Source: Palsa-1188 sp050010575 (GTDB lineage Bacteria; Bacillota; DSM-12270; Thermacetogeniales; Thermacetogeniaceae). From it: 21,665 nucleotides of DNA. The stretch spans positions 1 to 21,665 of the forward strand of contig JBEKKU010000023.1 of assembly GCA_050010575.1 (NCBI GenBank). The letters run 5' to 3'. Shown piece by piece: positions 16,135 to 21,665 of this stretch (its first letter is position 1; each line of letters starts with the position of its first letter). Made by a program: the position numbers and the translations under genes. The notes beneath the pieces were generated by a model. It saw only the letters and a list, made by a program, of their open reading frames with translations, searched no databases and was not told the origin of the DNA.

Positions 16135-16632
16135 ATGCGCTATAAATGGTATCCGGTAGCCCTATTGGCGATATTGCTGTTGGTTGTCACGTCCTCCTGC
16201 AGCCGCACGGAGTCGCCGGTGGGTACACGCCCTCCTGCATTCACCCTGCAGGAGATAAACCACCAGCAGTTCTCTTTTCCTGACAGCATGAAGGGAAAGA
16301 AGACTGCCCTGGTCTTCTTCTCGTACACCTGACCGTCCTGCATAAAAGAAGTGTTGCAGTTGCAACCAGAGCTGGAAGACTGGAGCGCCACCCGGAATTT
16401 CGAGCTAGTGCTGATCACCGCCGATTCCCAGCCGGAGATCGACAGTTTCTTGAAAAGCACTCCCTTGCAGGCCCACATCCTGTTAGACCCGGCCGGTGAG
16501 GTGTTTCAGAAGTACAATGTCCAGGCCATTCCCACCGATCTCCTGGTTGATGAGAACGGCTCTATTGTGTGCAGCTTCGTCGGCTGGAACGACGACGAGT
16601 TCAAAAATCTGAAGACCTGGATCGGGGTTTAG
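16135..16632 (+). CDS. TlpA/ResA-like thiol-disulfide oxidoreductase, selenocysteine-containing lipoprotein
   Basis: The frame opens at the ATG at 16135, after AGGGGGATGA, and runs to the stop at 16630-16632, interrupted only by the TGA at 16330-16332. Read as selenocysteine, it gives 165 residues. Residues 1-21 are a lipoprotein signal (hydrophobic core YPVALLAILLLVV, lipobox TSSC22). The thioredoxin fold follows: PPAFTLQEI, ALVFFSYT-U66-PSC69, then AIPTDLLVDENG with the cis-proline. U66 stands exactly at the first cysteine of the WCxxC motif in TlpA/ResA. A hairpin (16353-16366) fits a bacterial SECIS. Standard gene callers would split or truncate this gene. Confidence 0.85.
16353..16366 (+). 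promoter_or_regulatory. Candidate bacterial SECIS hairpin
   Basis: A 5-bp stem (GTTGC 16353-16357 with GCAAC 16362-16366) closes a 4-nt loop AGTT. The loop begins 25 nt after the TGA and has a G among its first two bases. Both fit the known bacterial SECIS rules. An alternative stem, CTGCA/TGCAG, competes with it, so the structure is likely but not certain. Confidence 0.55.
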
Positions 16633-16635
16633 CAT

Positions 16636-16674
16636 GATCATCCCTGGAACCACGGCCAACGCTCAGGGATCATC
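16636..16674. repeat. Imperfect inverted repeat after the selenoprotein gene
   Basis: An 11-bp stem with one mismatch (16636-16646 with 16664-16674) closes a 17-nt loop, starting 4 bases after the selenoprotein stop. No T-tract follows on the plus strand, so terminator function is uncertain. Confidence 0.4.
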
Positions 16675-16698
16675 TGGCCGACACCCGTTAAGACAACA

Positions 16699-16779
16699 AG
16701 TATTGTCTTTACCGGCTGCACCTTGGGTAAGGGCAACTTACTCTATCGGGACTACGGGAAGCACGCCTTCACCTTATAA
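16699..16779 (+). pseudogene. FmdE-family gene remnant
   Basis: A 26-codon stretch reads SIVFTGCTLGKGNLLYRDYG followed by KHAFTL and two stops. It matches the core of the intact FmdE gene at 20359 (ITGCTLGKGNLLFRDFG). The HGHTCPG region before it and the zinc-finger region after it are absent. It is therefore a fragment left by duplication or gene loss. DNA identity with the intact copy is moderate, so it is not a recent copy. Confidence 0.75.
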
Positions 16780-16780
16780 T

Positions 16781-16821
16781 AAAACAAGGCTTCCATATTC
16801 CGATTGGAACAGGATGCCTTG
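16781..16821 (-). terminator. Probable terminator of degV
   Basis: On the minus strand, outer arms CAAGGC and GCCTTG (16816-16821 and 16785-16790) and an inner TTCC/GGAA stem form a bulged hairpin, followed by TTTTATTA. It lies 56 bp after the degV stop. Confidence 0.45.
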
Positions 16822-16876
16822 AATATTTGCTTTGATTTAGCTTGCCGCCATGGTTGTTATCTAGCGCTCAGGACAG

Positions 16877-17776
16877 CTAACCTACGGGCAGCTTGTACCT
16901 GATTATGTCCTGCAAATCGGGCGTCACCGGATAACAACAGATCCCCAGGGTTCCAGGGCCTATATGCGCTCCTACCACCGGCCCCACCGGGCACAGATCC
17001 GGTTCCAGCCCGGGGTAAAGTTCTTTTATCCGTTGCACCAGAGCCTTTCCATCAACTTCCGCCCCCACCTGGACAACTGCTGTCTTCAGTTCATGCGACT
17101 GCTGATAGGCCTTATCCAGTTCCGTCAACATTCTTTGCAGTCCTCTTTCTCTCGTTCTGATCTTCTCGTAAAGATCGATGATATTGTTCTTATCGGGATT
17201 GAAGAACAGAATCGGCTTCACCTGCAGCAGCGTACCCACCAGAGCGGCTGCACCGCCGATACGGCCGCCTCTTTTTAGGTATTCCAGGGAATCCGGCAAG
17301 AACAGCAGGGTCCGGTGTTCCTTGATGTATTCTAGTGTCTGTAAGATGCGATCCTTTGCCCAACCGGCAGCGATAGTCCGGGCAGCGGCATCCACCAGCA
17401 TATAGGTTCCGATCGCAGCAGCCCAAGAGTCCACTACCGATATGTCCACTCCCGGCATCATTCTGGCGGCCGACCGGGCTACCTGAACCGTTCCGCTGAT
17501 CCCCGCTGAAAGATGAATCGAGATGATGCTCTGTACCTTGCCGGCCAGCCGGTCGTAGGTCTGCAAAAAATCGCCCATGGACGGCTGCGAGGTGGTAGGA
17601 AGATATGATACCCGACGCAGCCGGAGATAAAAATCCCGGTAGTCGGTGACATTTGCCTCCGGCCAACTCTCGTCGCCGAAGTTGACAATCAGCGATACGA
17701 CCTCCGCCTGGTACTCTTCCACCTGCGCCGGCGAAAGATAGGTAGTACTGTCTGTGACAATACCGATGCTGGCCAT
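16877..17776 (-). CDS. DegV family fatty-acid-binding protein
   Basis: This 299-residue protein begins MASIGIVTDSTTYLSPAQ, the DegV signature. It has STHLS-like SIHLSAGISGT near residue 89, the VVDSWAAAIG helix and LEYLKRGGRIGG, all typical of the family. DegV proteins bind fatty acids and, with FakA, present them for phosphorylation (FakB role). No fakA is in this window. The start at 17776 is preferred over an ATG at 17788 because GAGGTGG lies just upstream. It stands alone between two operons with its own promoter. Confidence 0.92.
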   Translation of the reverse strand: MASIGIVTDSTTYLSPAQVEEYQAEVVSLIVNFGDESWPEANVTDYRDFYLRLRRVSYLPTTSQPSMGDFLQTYDRLAGKVQSIISIHLSAGISGTVQVARSAARMMPGVDISVVDSWAAAIGTYMLVDAAARTIAAGWAKDRILQTLEYIKEHRTLLFLPDSLEYLKRGGRIGGAAALVGTLLQVKPILFFNPDKNNIIDLYEKIRTRERGLQRMLTELDKAYQQSHELKTAVVQVGAEVDGKALVQRIKELYPGLEPDLCPVGPVVGAHIGPGTLGICCYPVTPDLQDIIRYKLPVG

Positions 17777-17817
17777 AGCCCACCTCATTAGCTTTTATTT
17801 CCACTTTAATAATTCTA

Positions 17818-17823
17818 ATTATA
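17818..17823 (-). promoter_or_regulatory. Likely -10 element of degV
   Basis: A perfect TATAAT on the minus strand lies 42 bp before the degV start. At 17 bp upstream the -35 would be TTCGGA (3 of 6 consensus), so only the -10 is convincing. Confidence 0.45.
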
Positions 17824-18027
17824 GCATTAGCATGGCCTAATCCGAATAGCTCCGGGTCGCAGATGTTAAGGCGACCTGGATGGAATCGCCAGCGATGTTG
17901 GCATTTTTCCTTCCAAGCCGCCTTTATTCATCTGGCTATGCCGCTCGCGATAAGCCGGATGTGAAACCTGTTTAGCGTTTATCGCACTAATTTTGAAGGT
18001 GATCATTGATTACATGAGCCAGCAAAT

Positions 18028-19245
18028 CTAAAGACCGGATTGTTCACTCAGTTCAATAGCGTGCTGAACCTCTTCTTCAAGTGCCGGTGGCAGTCCCATG
18101 ATCTTGACGTTCAGGAAACCGCGCACGATGGTGGCCGCAGCATCTTCCTCGGACAGCCCGCGCGCCATCAGGTACTCGATCTCTTCCTCGGCGATCTTGC
18201 CCACGGCTGCTTCGTGTGACAGTTCTACCCCCTCAGCCCGGGCTTCCAGTTCAGGGATGGCGGCGATCACTCCGTGGGGCGATAGCATCAGGCCGCGGCA
18301 CTCCAGGTGCCCCTTGACGCCCGCAACCTCTCCCAGCAGGTGACCGCGATTCATGATGTAGCCACCCCTGGTTACCGAACGGGCGATGATCTCCGCCCGG
18401 CTCTGCTCTCCCCGCAGGATGACACGGGAACCAACGTCCATATGGGAATTCGGCTGCGCCACCAGAATTGAATGAAACCGGGCCAGACTGTTTTTCCCCT
18501 CCAGAATGGCGGTCGGGTACATCTGGAGGCTGCGAACCGGTTTCATGCAGATATAATTAGAAAGATAGGTCCCGCCATCCTCCACCGTGGCGCCGGTACG
18601 TGGCCGCACCGCTACGTTCTCAGCCCAGTTATGCACCATGGTAAAGCTGATGGTGGCGTTTTTCTTGACGTAAAACTCCGAAACCCCGATGTGCATCCCC
18701 GATTTCACCCCGTGTCCGGTGGTACAACCGGTGATGATGCTAAGTTCCGAGCCCTCTTCTGCGATGATAATATTATGCACATCCTGGATCAGGCCCTCCT
18801 GGGTGATGTAGAGGCAGGCCTGAACAGGGTAGACTGTTTTTACTCCAGGCAGCGCTCTGATAAAATAGCCATGTTCCCGGTGCAATTCAGCGCGCGCTGT
18901 AAACATGTCGGAGTCTACCGCCACGTTTTTCCAGTAGTAATCCTGAACCCAGGGATACTTCTCCAGCGCCTGGGTAATACTGATCACTTCCAATCCATCC
19001 TGGCTGATGCTGGAATGGATCACCGAGTGGTCCTTTTGAATATAGGTACCCGTTCTTCCCTGACCGGAGACATCTACCCCCGTCCTAAGCATGTCTCCCT
19101 TTTCAACCTCAGTGAGCGCTTCGAGACTGGACAAATAATCGTGAAGGATGCCCTCGTCCTTGTACAAGCCGAAATCGATCTCATCTCCGAAGGCGGCCTT
19201 TTTAGCAGCCGCACTCTTTGCTCTGGAATGCAGTTCTTCCGCCAT
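18028..19245 (-). CDS. sufB: SufB/SufD-family Fe-S cluster scaffold protein
   Basis: This 405-residue protein belongs to the SufB/SufD beta-helix family. It has HSSISQDGLEVI, a long central region with ISFTMVHNWAENV, and a C-terminal SHEAAVGKIAEEEIEYLMAR segment, the standard SufBD ending with the helix that docks SufC. It forms the scaffold on which Fe-S clusters are built with SufC. The ATG at 19245 has a strong GAGGAGG. It follows sufC by 12 bp and has no sufD, sufS or sufU beside it. The pair matches the two-gene SUF-like minimal system described in anaerobes and archaea, which suits a locus whose products are rich in Fe-S clusters. Confidence 0.92.
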   Translation of the reverse strand: MAEELHSRAKSAAAKKAAFGDEIDFGLYKDEGILHDYLSSLEALTEVEKGDMLRTGVDVSGQGRTGTYIQKDHSVIHSSISQDGLEVISITQALEKYPWVQDYYWKNVAVDSDMFTARAELHREHGYFIRALPGVKTVYPVQACLYITQEGLIQDVHNIIIAEEGSELSIITGCTTGHGVKSGMHIGVSEFYVKKNATISFTMVHNWAENVAVRPRTGATVEDGGTYLSNYICMKPVRSLQMYPTAILEGKNSLARFHSILVAQPNSHMDVGSRVILRGEQSRAEIIARSVTRGGYIMNRGHLLGEVAGVKGHLECRGLMLSPHGVIAAIPELEARAEGVELSHEAAVGKIAEEEIEYLMARGLSEEDAAATIVRGFLNVKIMGLPPALEEEVQHAIELSEQSGL

Positions 19246-19257
19246 CTATTTGCCTCC

Positions 19258-20019
19258 TCACACCATACACTTGGTGCATTCGCCGTATCCCATCTTATGG
19301 ATACAACCGAGCAACTCACGAGGGTTAATCCCGCTGCAGGACATTTTTCCTTCGTACAGGACATGCCCTACGTCCGCAGGAACATAATCGAGAATATAGC
19401 CGGTATGGGTGATGATCAACCCCGCCTTCTGACGTCCTGTTTTTATCTCCCGTCGAGACCGCTCCTGGCCCTTCAGGCCATCCTTCTGCAGCAGTTGGTT
19501 GATAGCTTGTCCGATTAGGACGATATTCTCCAAATCTACACCAGACTCCGGTTCGTCCAACAATACCAGGTCCGGGTCTTGGGCCAACAACTGCAACATT
19601 TCGGAGCGTTTGATCTCGCCACCGGAAAATCCATAATTCACGTCACGGGGTAAAAAGGACTCCAAGTTCAATTCTTTGGCCGTTGCTTCAAGGTTATTGT
19701 TCCGGCCTCCGGCGGAGATCCTCAATAAATCCTGCAGGGAAACGCCCCGCAAAACCGGCGGCCGCTGGAATGCAATGCCAATGCCCAACTCCGCTCTCTC
19801 ATGAACAGGCAGGGACGTGACCTCCCTACCCTTGAAGATAATCTTTCCAGAGGTGATCCGGTACCGGCCAAATCCCATAATCGCCCCGATCAGGGTTGAC
19901 TTTCCGGAACCATTGGGACCGAAAAGAACGTGGGTCTCGCCTGGCTTGATATGCAGGTTCACCCCCCGTAAGATCGGTTTGTTATCCACATCAACATGAA
20001 GATCCGCGATCTCTAGCAC
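19258..20019 (-). CDS. sufC: SufC-like Fe-S assembly ATPase
   Basis: This 253-residue ABC ATPase has Walker A GPNGSGKST at about 34-42, the signature FSGGEIKR near 122, and Walker B LVLLDEPES. The C-terminus ends in a cysteine-rich tail, MSCSGINPRELLGC then GYGECTKCMV, a feature of SufC-like proteins in anaerobes rather than of E. coli SufC. It drives shape change in SufB during cluster assembly. The start is GTG at 20019 after GGGGGAAG. It is the first gene of a two-gene operon and has a recognisable promoter and palindrome upstream. Confidence 0.92.
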   Translation of the reverse strand: MLEIADLHVDVDNKPILRGVNLHIKPGETHVLFGPNGSGKSTLIGAIMGFGRYRITSGKIIFKGREVTSLPVHERAELGIGIAFQRPPVLRGVSLQDLLRISAGGRNNNLEATAKELNLESFLPRDVNYGFSGGEIKRSEMLQLLAQDPDLVLLDEPESGVDLENIVLIGQAINQLLQKDGLKGQERSRREIKTGRQKAGLIITHTGYILDYVPADVGHVLYEGKMSCSGINPRELLGCIHKMGYGECTKCMV

Positions 20020-20063
20020 TTACTTCCCCCCTACTCGCAGGACTGCAAAAGGGTATCAATTCC

Positions 20064-20079
20064 TACTTAATTTTAAGTA
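20064..20079. promoter_or_regulatory. 16-bp palindrome just downstream of the sufC promoter
   Basis: TACTTAATTTTAAGTA is a perfect palindrome with 7-bp arms and a 2-bp centre. It lies about 12 bp downstream of the sufC -10, overlapping the expected first transcribed bases. A repressor bound there would block sufCB. The regulator is not identified. Confidence 0.55.
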
Positions 20080-20090
20080 ATTCCCCTAAC

Positions 20091-20119
20091 ACTCTACCCT
20101 AATACGAGTTACCGGTCAA
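20091..20119 (-). promoter_or_regulatory. Promoter of sufCB
   Basis: On the minus strand, -35 TTGACC (20114-20119, 5 of 6) and -10 TAGAGT (20091-20096, 4 of 6) are separated by exactly 17 bp. The promoter lies about 72 bp before the sufC start. Confidence 0.6.
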
Positions 20120-20159
20120 CTCCGCGCCCCGGTCTACTCCTAGTCTACCAAGGAGGAGC

Positions 20160-20189
20160 TTATTGTTTTATATATTTATATATTATAAT
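20160..20189 (+). promoter_or_regulatory. Probable promoter of the FmdE gene
   Basis: A perfect -10 TATAAT (20184-20189) lies in a strongly AT-rich stretch, with TTATTG at 20160-20165 as a possible -35 at 18 bp. The whole stretch 20160-20200 is almost pure A/T, unlike its surroundings. The -35 is uncertain. Confidence 0.45.
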
Positions 20190-20219
20190 ATAAAGTTATT
20201 AACGATAACCCAGGAGGGC

Positions 20220-20318
20220 GTGATTAAATTTATTGAAGGCAGACGCCACGGATTGGAGGTTCATTACAGCGTGGTTAATGAAGATGCTCGCAAGATTATT
20301 CAAACTCTATTCTCTTAA
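20220..20318 (+). pseudogene. 32-codon ORF resembling the C-terminus of an ArsR-family regulator
   Basis: A GTG at 20220 directly follows CAGGAGGGC and opens a frame reading MIKFIEGRRHGLEVHYSVVN and ending RKIIQTLFS. The pattern EGRRxGxxVxYSxV followed by an amphipathic helix is the beta-wing and last helix of ArsR/SmtB regulators. The DNA-binding helices are missing. It may be a gene remnant, or a translated micropeptide given its good ribosome binding site. It lies 40 bp before the FmdE gene. Confidence 0.4.
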
Positions 20319-20358
20319 TTTCCCGATAGTGCAATAAAATTGGAAAGGGGTGCTTGAA

Positions 20359-20919
20359 ATGTGTGAGGCAAAAAGCGATTGGGAGAAATGCGTCGAGTTT
20401 CACGGTCATACCTGCCCCGGCTTGGCAATGGGCTATCGGGCGGCCAGGATCGGCCTAGAGGAACTCGCAAGAAGCCGTTCGCTGGATGAAGAGTTGGTGG
20501 CCGTCGTGGAGAATGATGCCTGCGGCGTGGACGCTGTGATGGTCATCACAGGCTGCACTCTGGGCAAGGGCAATCTGCTGTTTCGGGATTTCGGCAAGAA
20601 CGCCTATACCTTTGTGAGTCGCAAAAGCGGATCCGGGGTGCGCGTTTATGTAAAAGCAGACGCCTGGCAAGGAGCTATCGGGTTGCGCTCTTTGCGGTCT
20701 GGACCACAGCAGAGCATAGTACAGCAGATTCTGGATATACCACAGGAACAGTTTTGCACGTTGCAGCACATTAAAGAGGAACTGCCAAAGCCAGCCCGCA
20801 TCTTCAATTCGGTCACCTGCGCCTTCTGCGGCGAGGCAGTCTCTGAAGTCAGAGCGCACGTGAAAGAAGGTAAGTTGGCCTGCACCTCCTGCGCTGAGCA
20901 GTACACCAGGGGATGGTAG
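20359..20919 (+). CDS. FmdE-family protein with C-terminal zinc finger
   Basis: This 186-residue protein has the FmdE domain: CVEFHGHTCPGLAMGYRAA near the N-terminus, ENDACGVDAVMVITGCTLGK, and NLLFRDFGKNAYTF. The C-terminus has a zinc-finger-like pair, VTCAFCGE and ACTSC (about residues 153-180). FmdE was first noted in operons for molybdenum formylmethanofuran dehydrogenase. In bacteria its role is unclear, though it is often near molybdenum or tungsten enzyme genes. I prefer the ATG at 20359, 8 nt after AAAGGGG, over a GTG at 20350 that overlaps that site. A gene remnant of the same family lies at 16699. Confidence 0.88.
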   Translation: MCEAKSDWEKCVEFHGHTCPGLAMGYRAARIGLEELARSRSLDEELVAVVENDACGVDAVMVITGCTLGKGNLLFRDFGKNAYTFVSRKSGSGVRVYVKADAWQGAIGLRSLRSGPQQSIVQQILDIPQEQFCTLQHIKEELPKPARIFNSVTCAFCGEAVSEVRAHVKEGKLACTSCAEQYTRGW

Positions 20920-20936
20920 GATTACCCGTATAAATT

Positions 20937-20961
20937 AACCGCCTCTATTCGGGCGGTTTTT
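20937..20961 (+). terminator. Terminator of the FmdE gene
   Basis: Arms AACCGCC (20937-20943) and GGCGGTT (20952-20958) are followed by a run of T. It lies 18 bp after the stop. Read on the minus strand it may also end the tRNA transcript, though with a weak T-tract there. Confidence 0.8.
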
Positions 20962-21020
20962 CATTTTTGAATCTATAAGCAGTCAATAAACATAAAACCC
21001 TGCAAGTCTTGTTATGATTA

Positions 21021-21106
21021 TGGTGCGGATGAGAGGATTTGAACCTCCACGGGTGTTACCCCACTGGGTCCTGAACCCAGCGCGTCTGCCGTTCCGCCAC
21101 ATCCGC
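21021..21106 (-). tRNA. tRNA-Leu (anticodon CAG)
   Basis: The minus strand folds as a class II tRNA. The acceptor arm is GCGGATG with CATCCGC, the anticodon stem is CTGGG/CCCAG, and the loop TTCAGGA has CAG at positions 34-36. A long variable arm (GGGG-TAAC-ACCC), a T-arm with TTCAAAT, and an encoded CCA end (21021-21023) complete it. CAG reads the leucine codon CUG. Confidence 0.97.
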
Positions 21107-21123
21107 ACTTATTCACGCAATTT

Positions 21124-21152
21124 AAAATACCACTTATAATATTGACTGTCAA
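21124..21152 (-). promoter_or_regulatory. Promoter of tRNA-Leu
   Basis: A perfect -35 TTGACA (21147-21152) and -10 TATTTT (21124-21129) are separated by exactly 17 bp on the minus strand, ending 17 bp before the tRNA 5' end. Confidence 0.75.
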
Positions 21153-21198
21153 GGTACAGACGGCAGATGCAGACGGCATATTGAAAGAGCTCGCAACA

Positions 21199-21235
21199 GG
21201 GGACGGCGACGGTTCTCCGTCGTCTTCCTTTTTGA
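21199..21235 (+). terminator. Hairpin with T-rich tail upstream of the 3D-domain gene
   Basis: GGCGACGG and CCGTCGTC pair (8 bp with one G-U) around a TTCT loop, followed by TTCCTTTTT. No plus-strand gene lies just upstream, so it may be a leader attenuator for the 3D-domain gene or a leftover terminator. Confidence 0.4.
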
Positions 21236-21331
21236 AAACTATAATCCACCATATTACCCAGTCAATGGCTGAATAATTTATGTTTTTCTGCACATCTTAT
21301 TAGCAGACCTTGCTTATTTGGAGGTGAAACA

Positions 21332-21665
21332 GTGCTGAAAAGATTGTTACGCCGTAAACGGCTGCTAAGACTGTTGTTTGGTTTGGTTATCTTGGCCAGT
21401 TGAGCACTATCCCCGGCAGCATTTGCTTCATCGCTGCCCAATGTAGCACCAGCATCAGAGGACTCGCAGCAGGCAGAATGTGCCTGGTTGGAAAATACAG
21501 ACTACTGCTATTCAGGCAAGTCATTGCTGGTTGAGGTTAGCGCCTATTGTTCCTGTCCACTTTGCTGCGGCAAGAGCGATGGTATCACCAAGAGCGGCAA
21601 GCGCGCCCAGGCAAATCACACCGTTGCCGTAGATCCAACGGTGATTCCTCTCGGTTCAGCCGTTT
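21332..21665 (+). CDS. Secreted 3D-domain protein, partial, with an in-frame TGA in the signal peptide
   Basis: A GTG at 21332 follows a strong GGAGGTG. The frame reads MLKRLLRRKRLLRLLFGLVI LAS, then TGA (codon 24, 21401-21403), then ALSPAAFASS and onward to the window edge. After the signal region comes SAYCSCPLCCGKSDGITKSG and VAVDPTVIPLGS, the core of the 3D domain named for its three aspartates, found in cell-wall lytic transglycosylase-like proteins such as YabE/YocH. No alternative start codon lies between the TGA and the domain. The TGA may be a nonsense mutation of a Trp or Cys codon, a sequencing error, or a recoded codon. The 3' end lies outside the window. Confidence 0.7.

Larger units (their letters stand above)
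20020..20358. other. 339-bp divergent intergenic region between sufC and the FmdE gene
   Basis: It holds the sufC promoter and palindrome (minus strand), an AT-rich plus-strand promoter, and a 32-codon ORF that resembles the end of an ArsR regulator. Each is listed separately. Confidence 0.7.
20920..21331. other. 412-bp stretch without protein genes
   Basis: It contains the FmdE terminator, tRNA-Leu with its promoter, a near-tandem CAGACGGCA repeat (about 21157-21177), a GC-rich hairpin with a T-rich tail, and the ribosome binding site of the 3D-domain gene. Nothing else is evident. Confidence 0.7.

Noticed and set aside
16634..16822. A 62-codon plus-strand ORF starting right after the selenoprotein
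   Set aside because: The FmdE-like sequence is in another frame, and this frame shows no family features.
17947..17985. A 7-bp inverted repeat GCGATAA/TTATCGC after sufB
   Set aside because: The loop is about 25 nt and no T-tract follows, so I do not call it a terminator. No other structure in the degV-sufB gap is convincing.
21018..21293. A 91-codon minus-strand ORF over the tRNA
   Set aside because: It runs through tRNA-Leu and its promoter, so it is not a gene.
21107..21331. A c-di-AMP (ydaO) riboswitch, common before cell-wall hydrolase genes
   Set aside because: I could not find its conserved segments here; only one hairpin with a T-rich tail is present.
1..21665. CRISPR arrays, insertion sequences, phage genes or rRNA
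   Set aside because: No repeat-spacer pattern, transposase, integrase or rRNA sequence is visible.

Overview
The window is a Wood-Ljungdahl (reductive acetyl-CoA) locus from a strictly anaerobic, Gram-positive type bacterium, probably a clostridial or Peptococcaceae-like member of the Bacillota. This rests on a complete CODH/acetyl-CoA synthase operon, strong GGAGG-type ribosome binding sites, a DegV protein, a 3D-domain cell-wall protein and a two-gene SufC/SufB system. I cannot name the species from sequence alone.

Bases 1-14410 hold one long minus-strand operon. In transcription order it runs cooC, acsA (CODH), acsB (acetyl-CoA synthase), acsC (corrinoid protein large subunit), a second cooC, acsD (small subunit), acsE (methyltransferase), a fused HdrA-MvhD-like protein, metV, metF and a short HdrA-like flavoprotein. 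It ends in a perfect 14-bp-stem hairpin at 236-270. Together these genes reduce methylene-THF to methyl-THF (MetFV with Hdr-like electron carriers), pass the methyl group to the corrinoid protein (AcsE to AcsCD), and join it to CO and CoA (AcsAB). The CooC ATPases would insert nickel. Leftward of the terminator a partial minus-strand gene may begin.

Bases 14411-15120 separate this operon from a divergent plus-strand operon. The gap holds two near-identical 14-bp direct repeats 21 bp apart, a possible short leader ORF overlapping cooC, and what looks like a decayed UbiB/AarF C-terminus. The plus-strand operon (15121-16632) encodes a 44-residue CXXC micropeptide of the CD1871A type, a membrane polyferredoxin (NapH/CcoG-like), and a TlpA/ResA-like lipoprotein. 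In the lipoprotein an in-frame TGA sits exactly where the first cysteine of the redox CxxC motif belongs, so it is very probably a selenoprotein (UPSC motif). This compact electron path to the outside of the membrane is the most interesting item in the window.

Bases 16633-21665 hold a short FmdE-like gene remnant, degV (minus), and sufB and sufC (minus, a minimal SUF-like pair with its own promoter and a 16-bp palindrome). They also hold a short ArsR-C-terminus-like ORF, an intact FmdE-family gene (plus), tRNA-Leu(CAG) (minus, with a clear promoter), and the start of a secreted 3D-domain protein. The signal peptide of that last gene contains an in-frame TGA.
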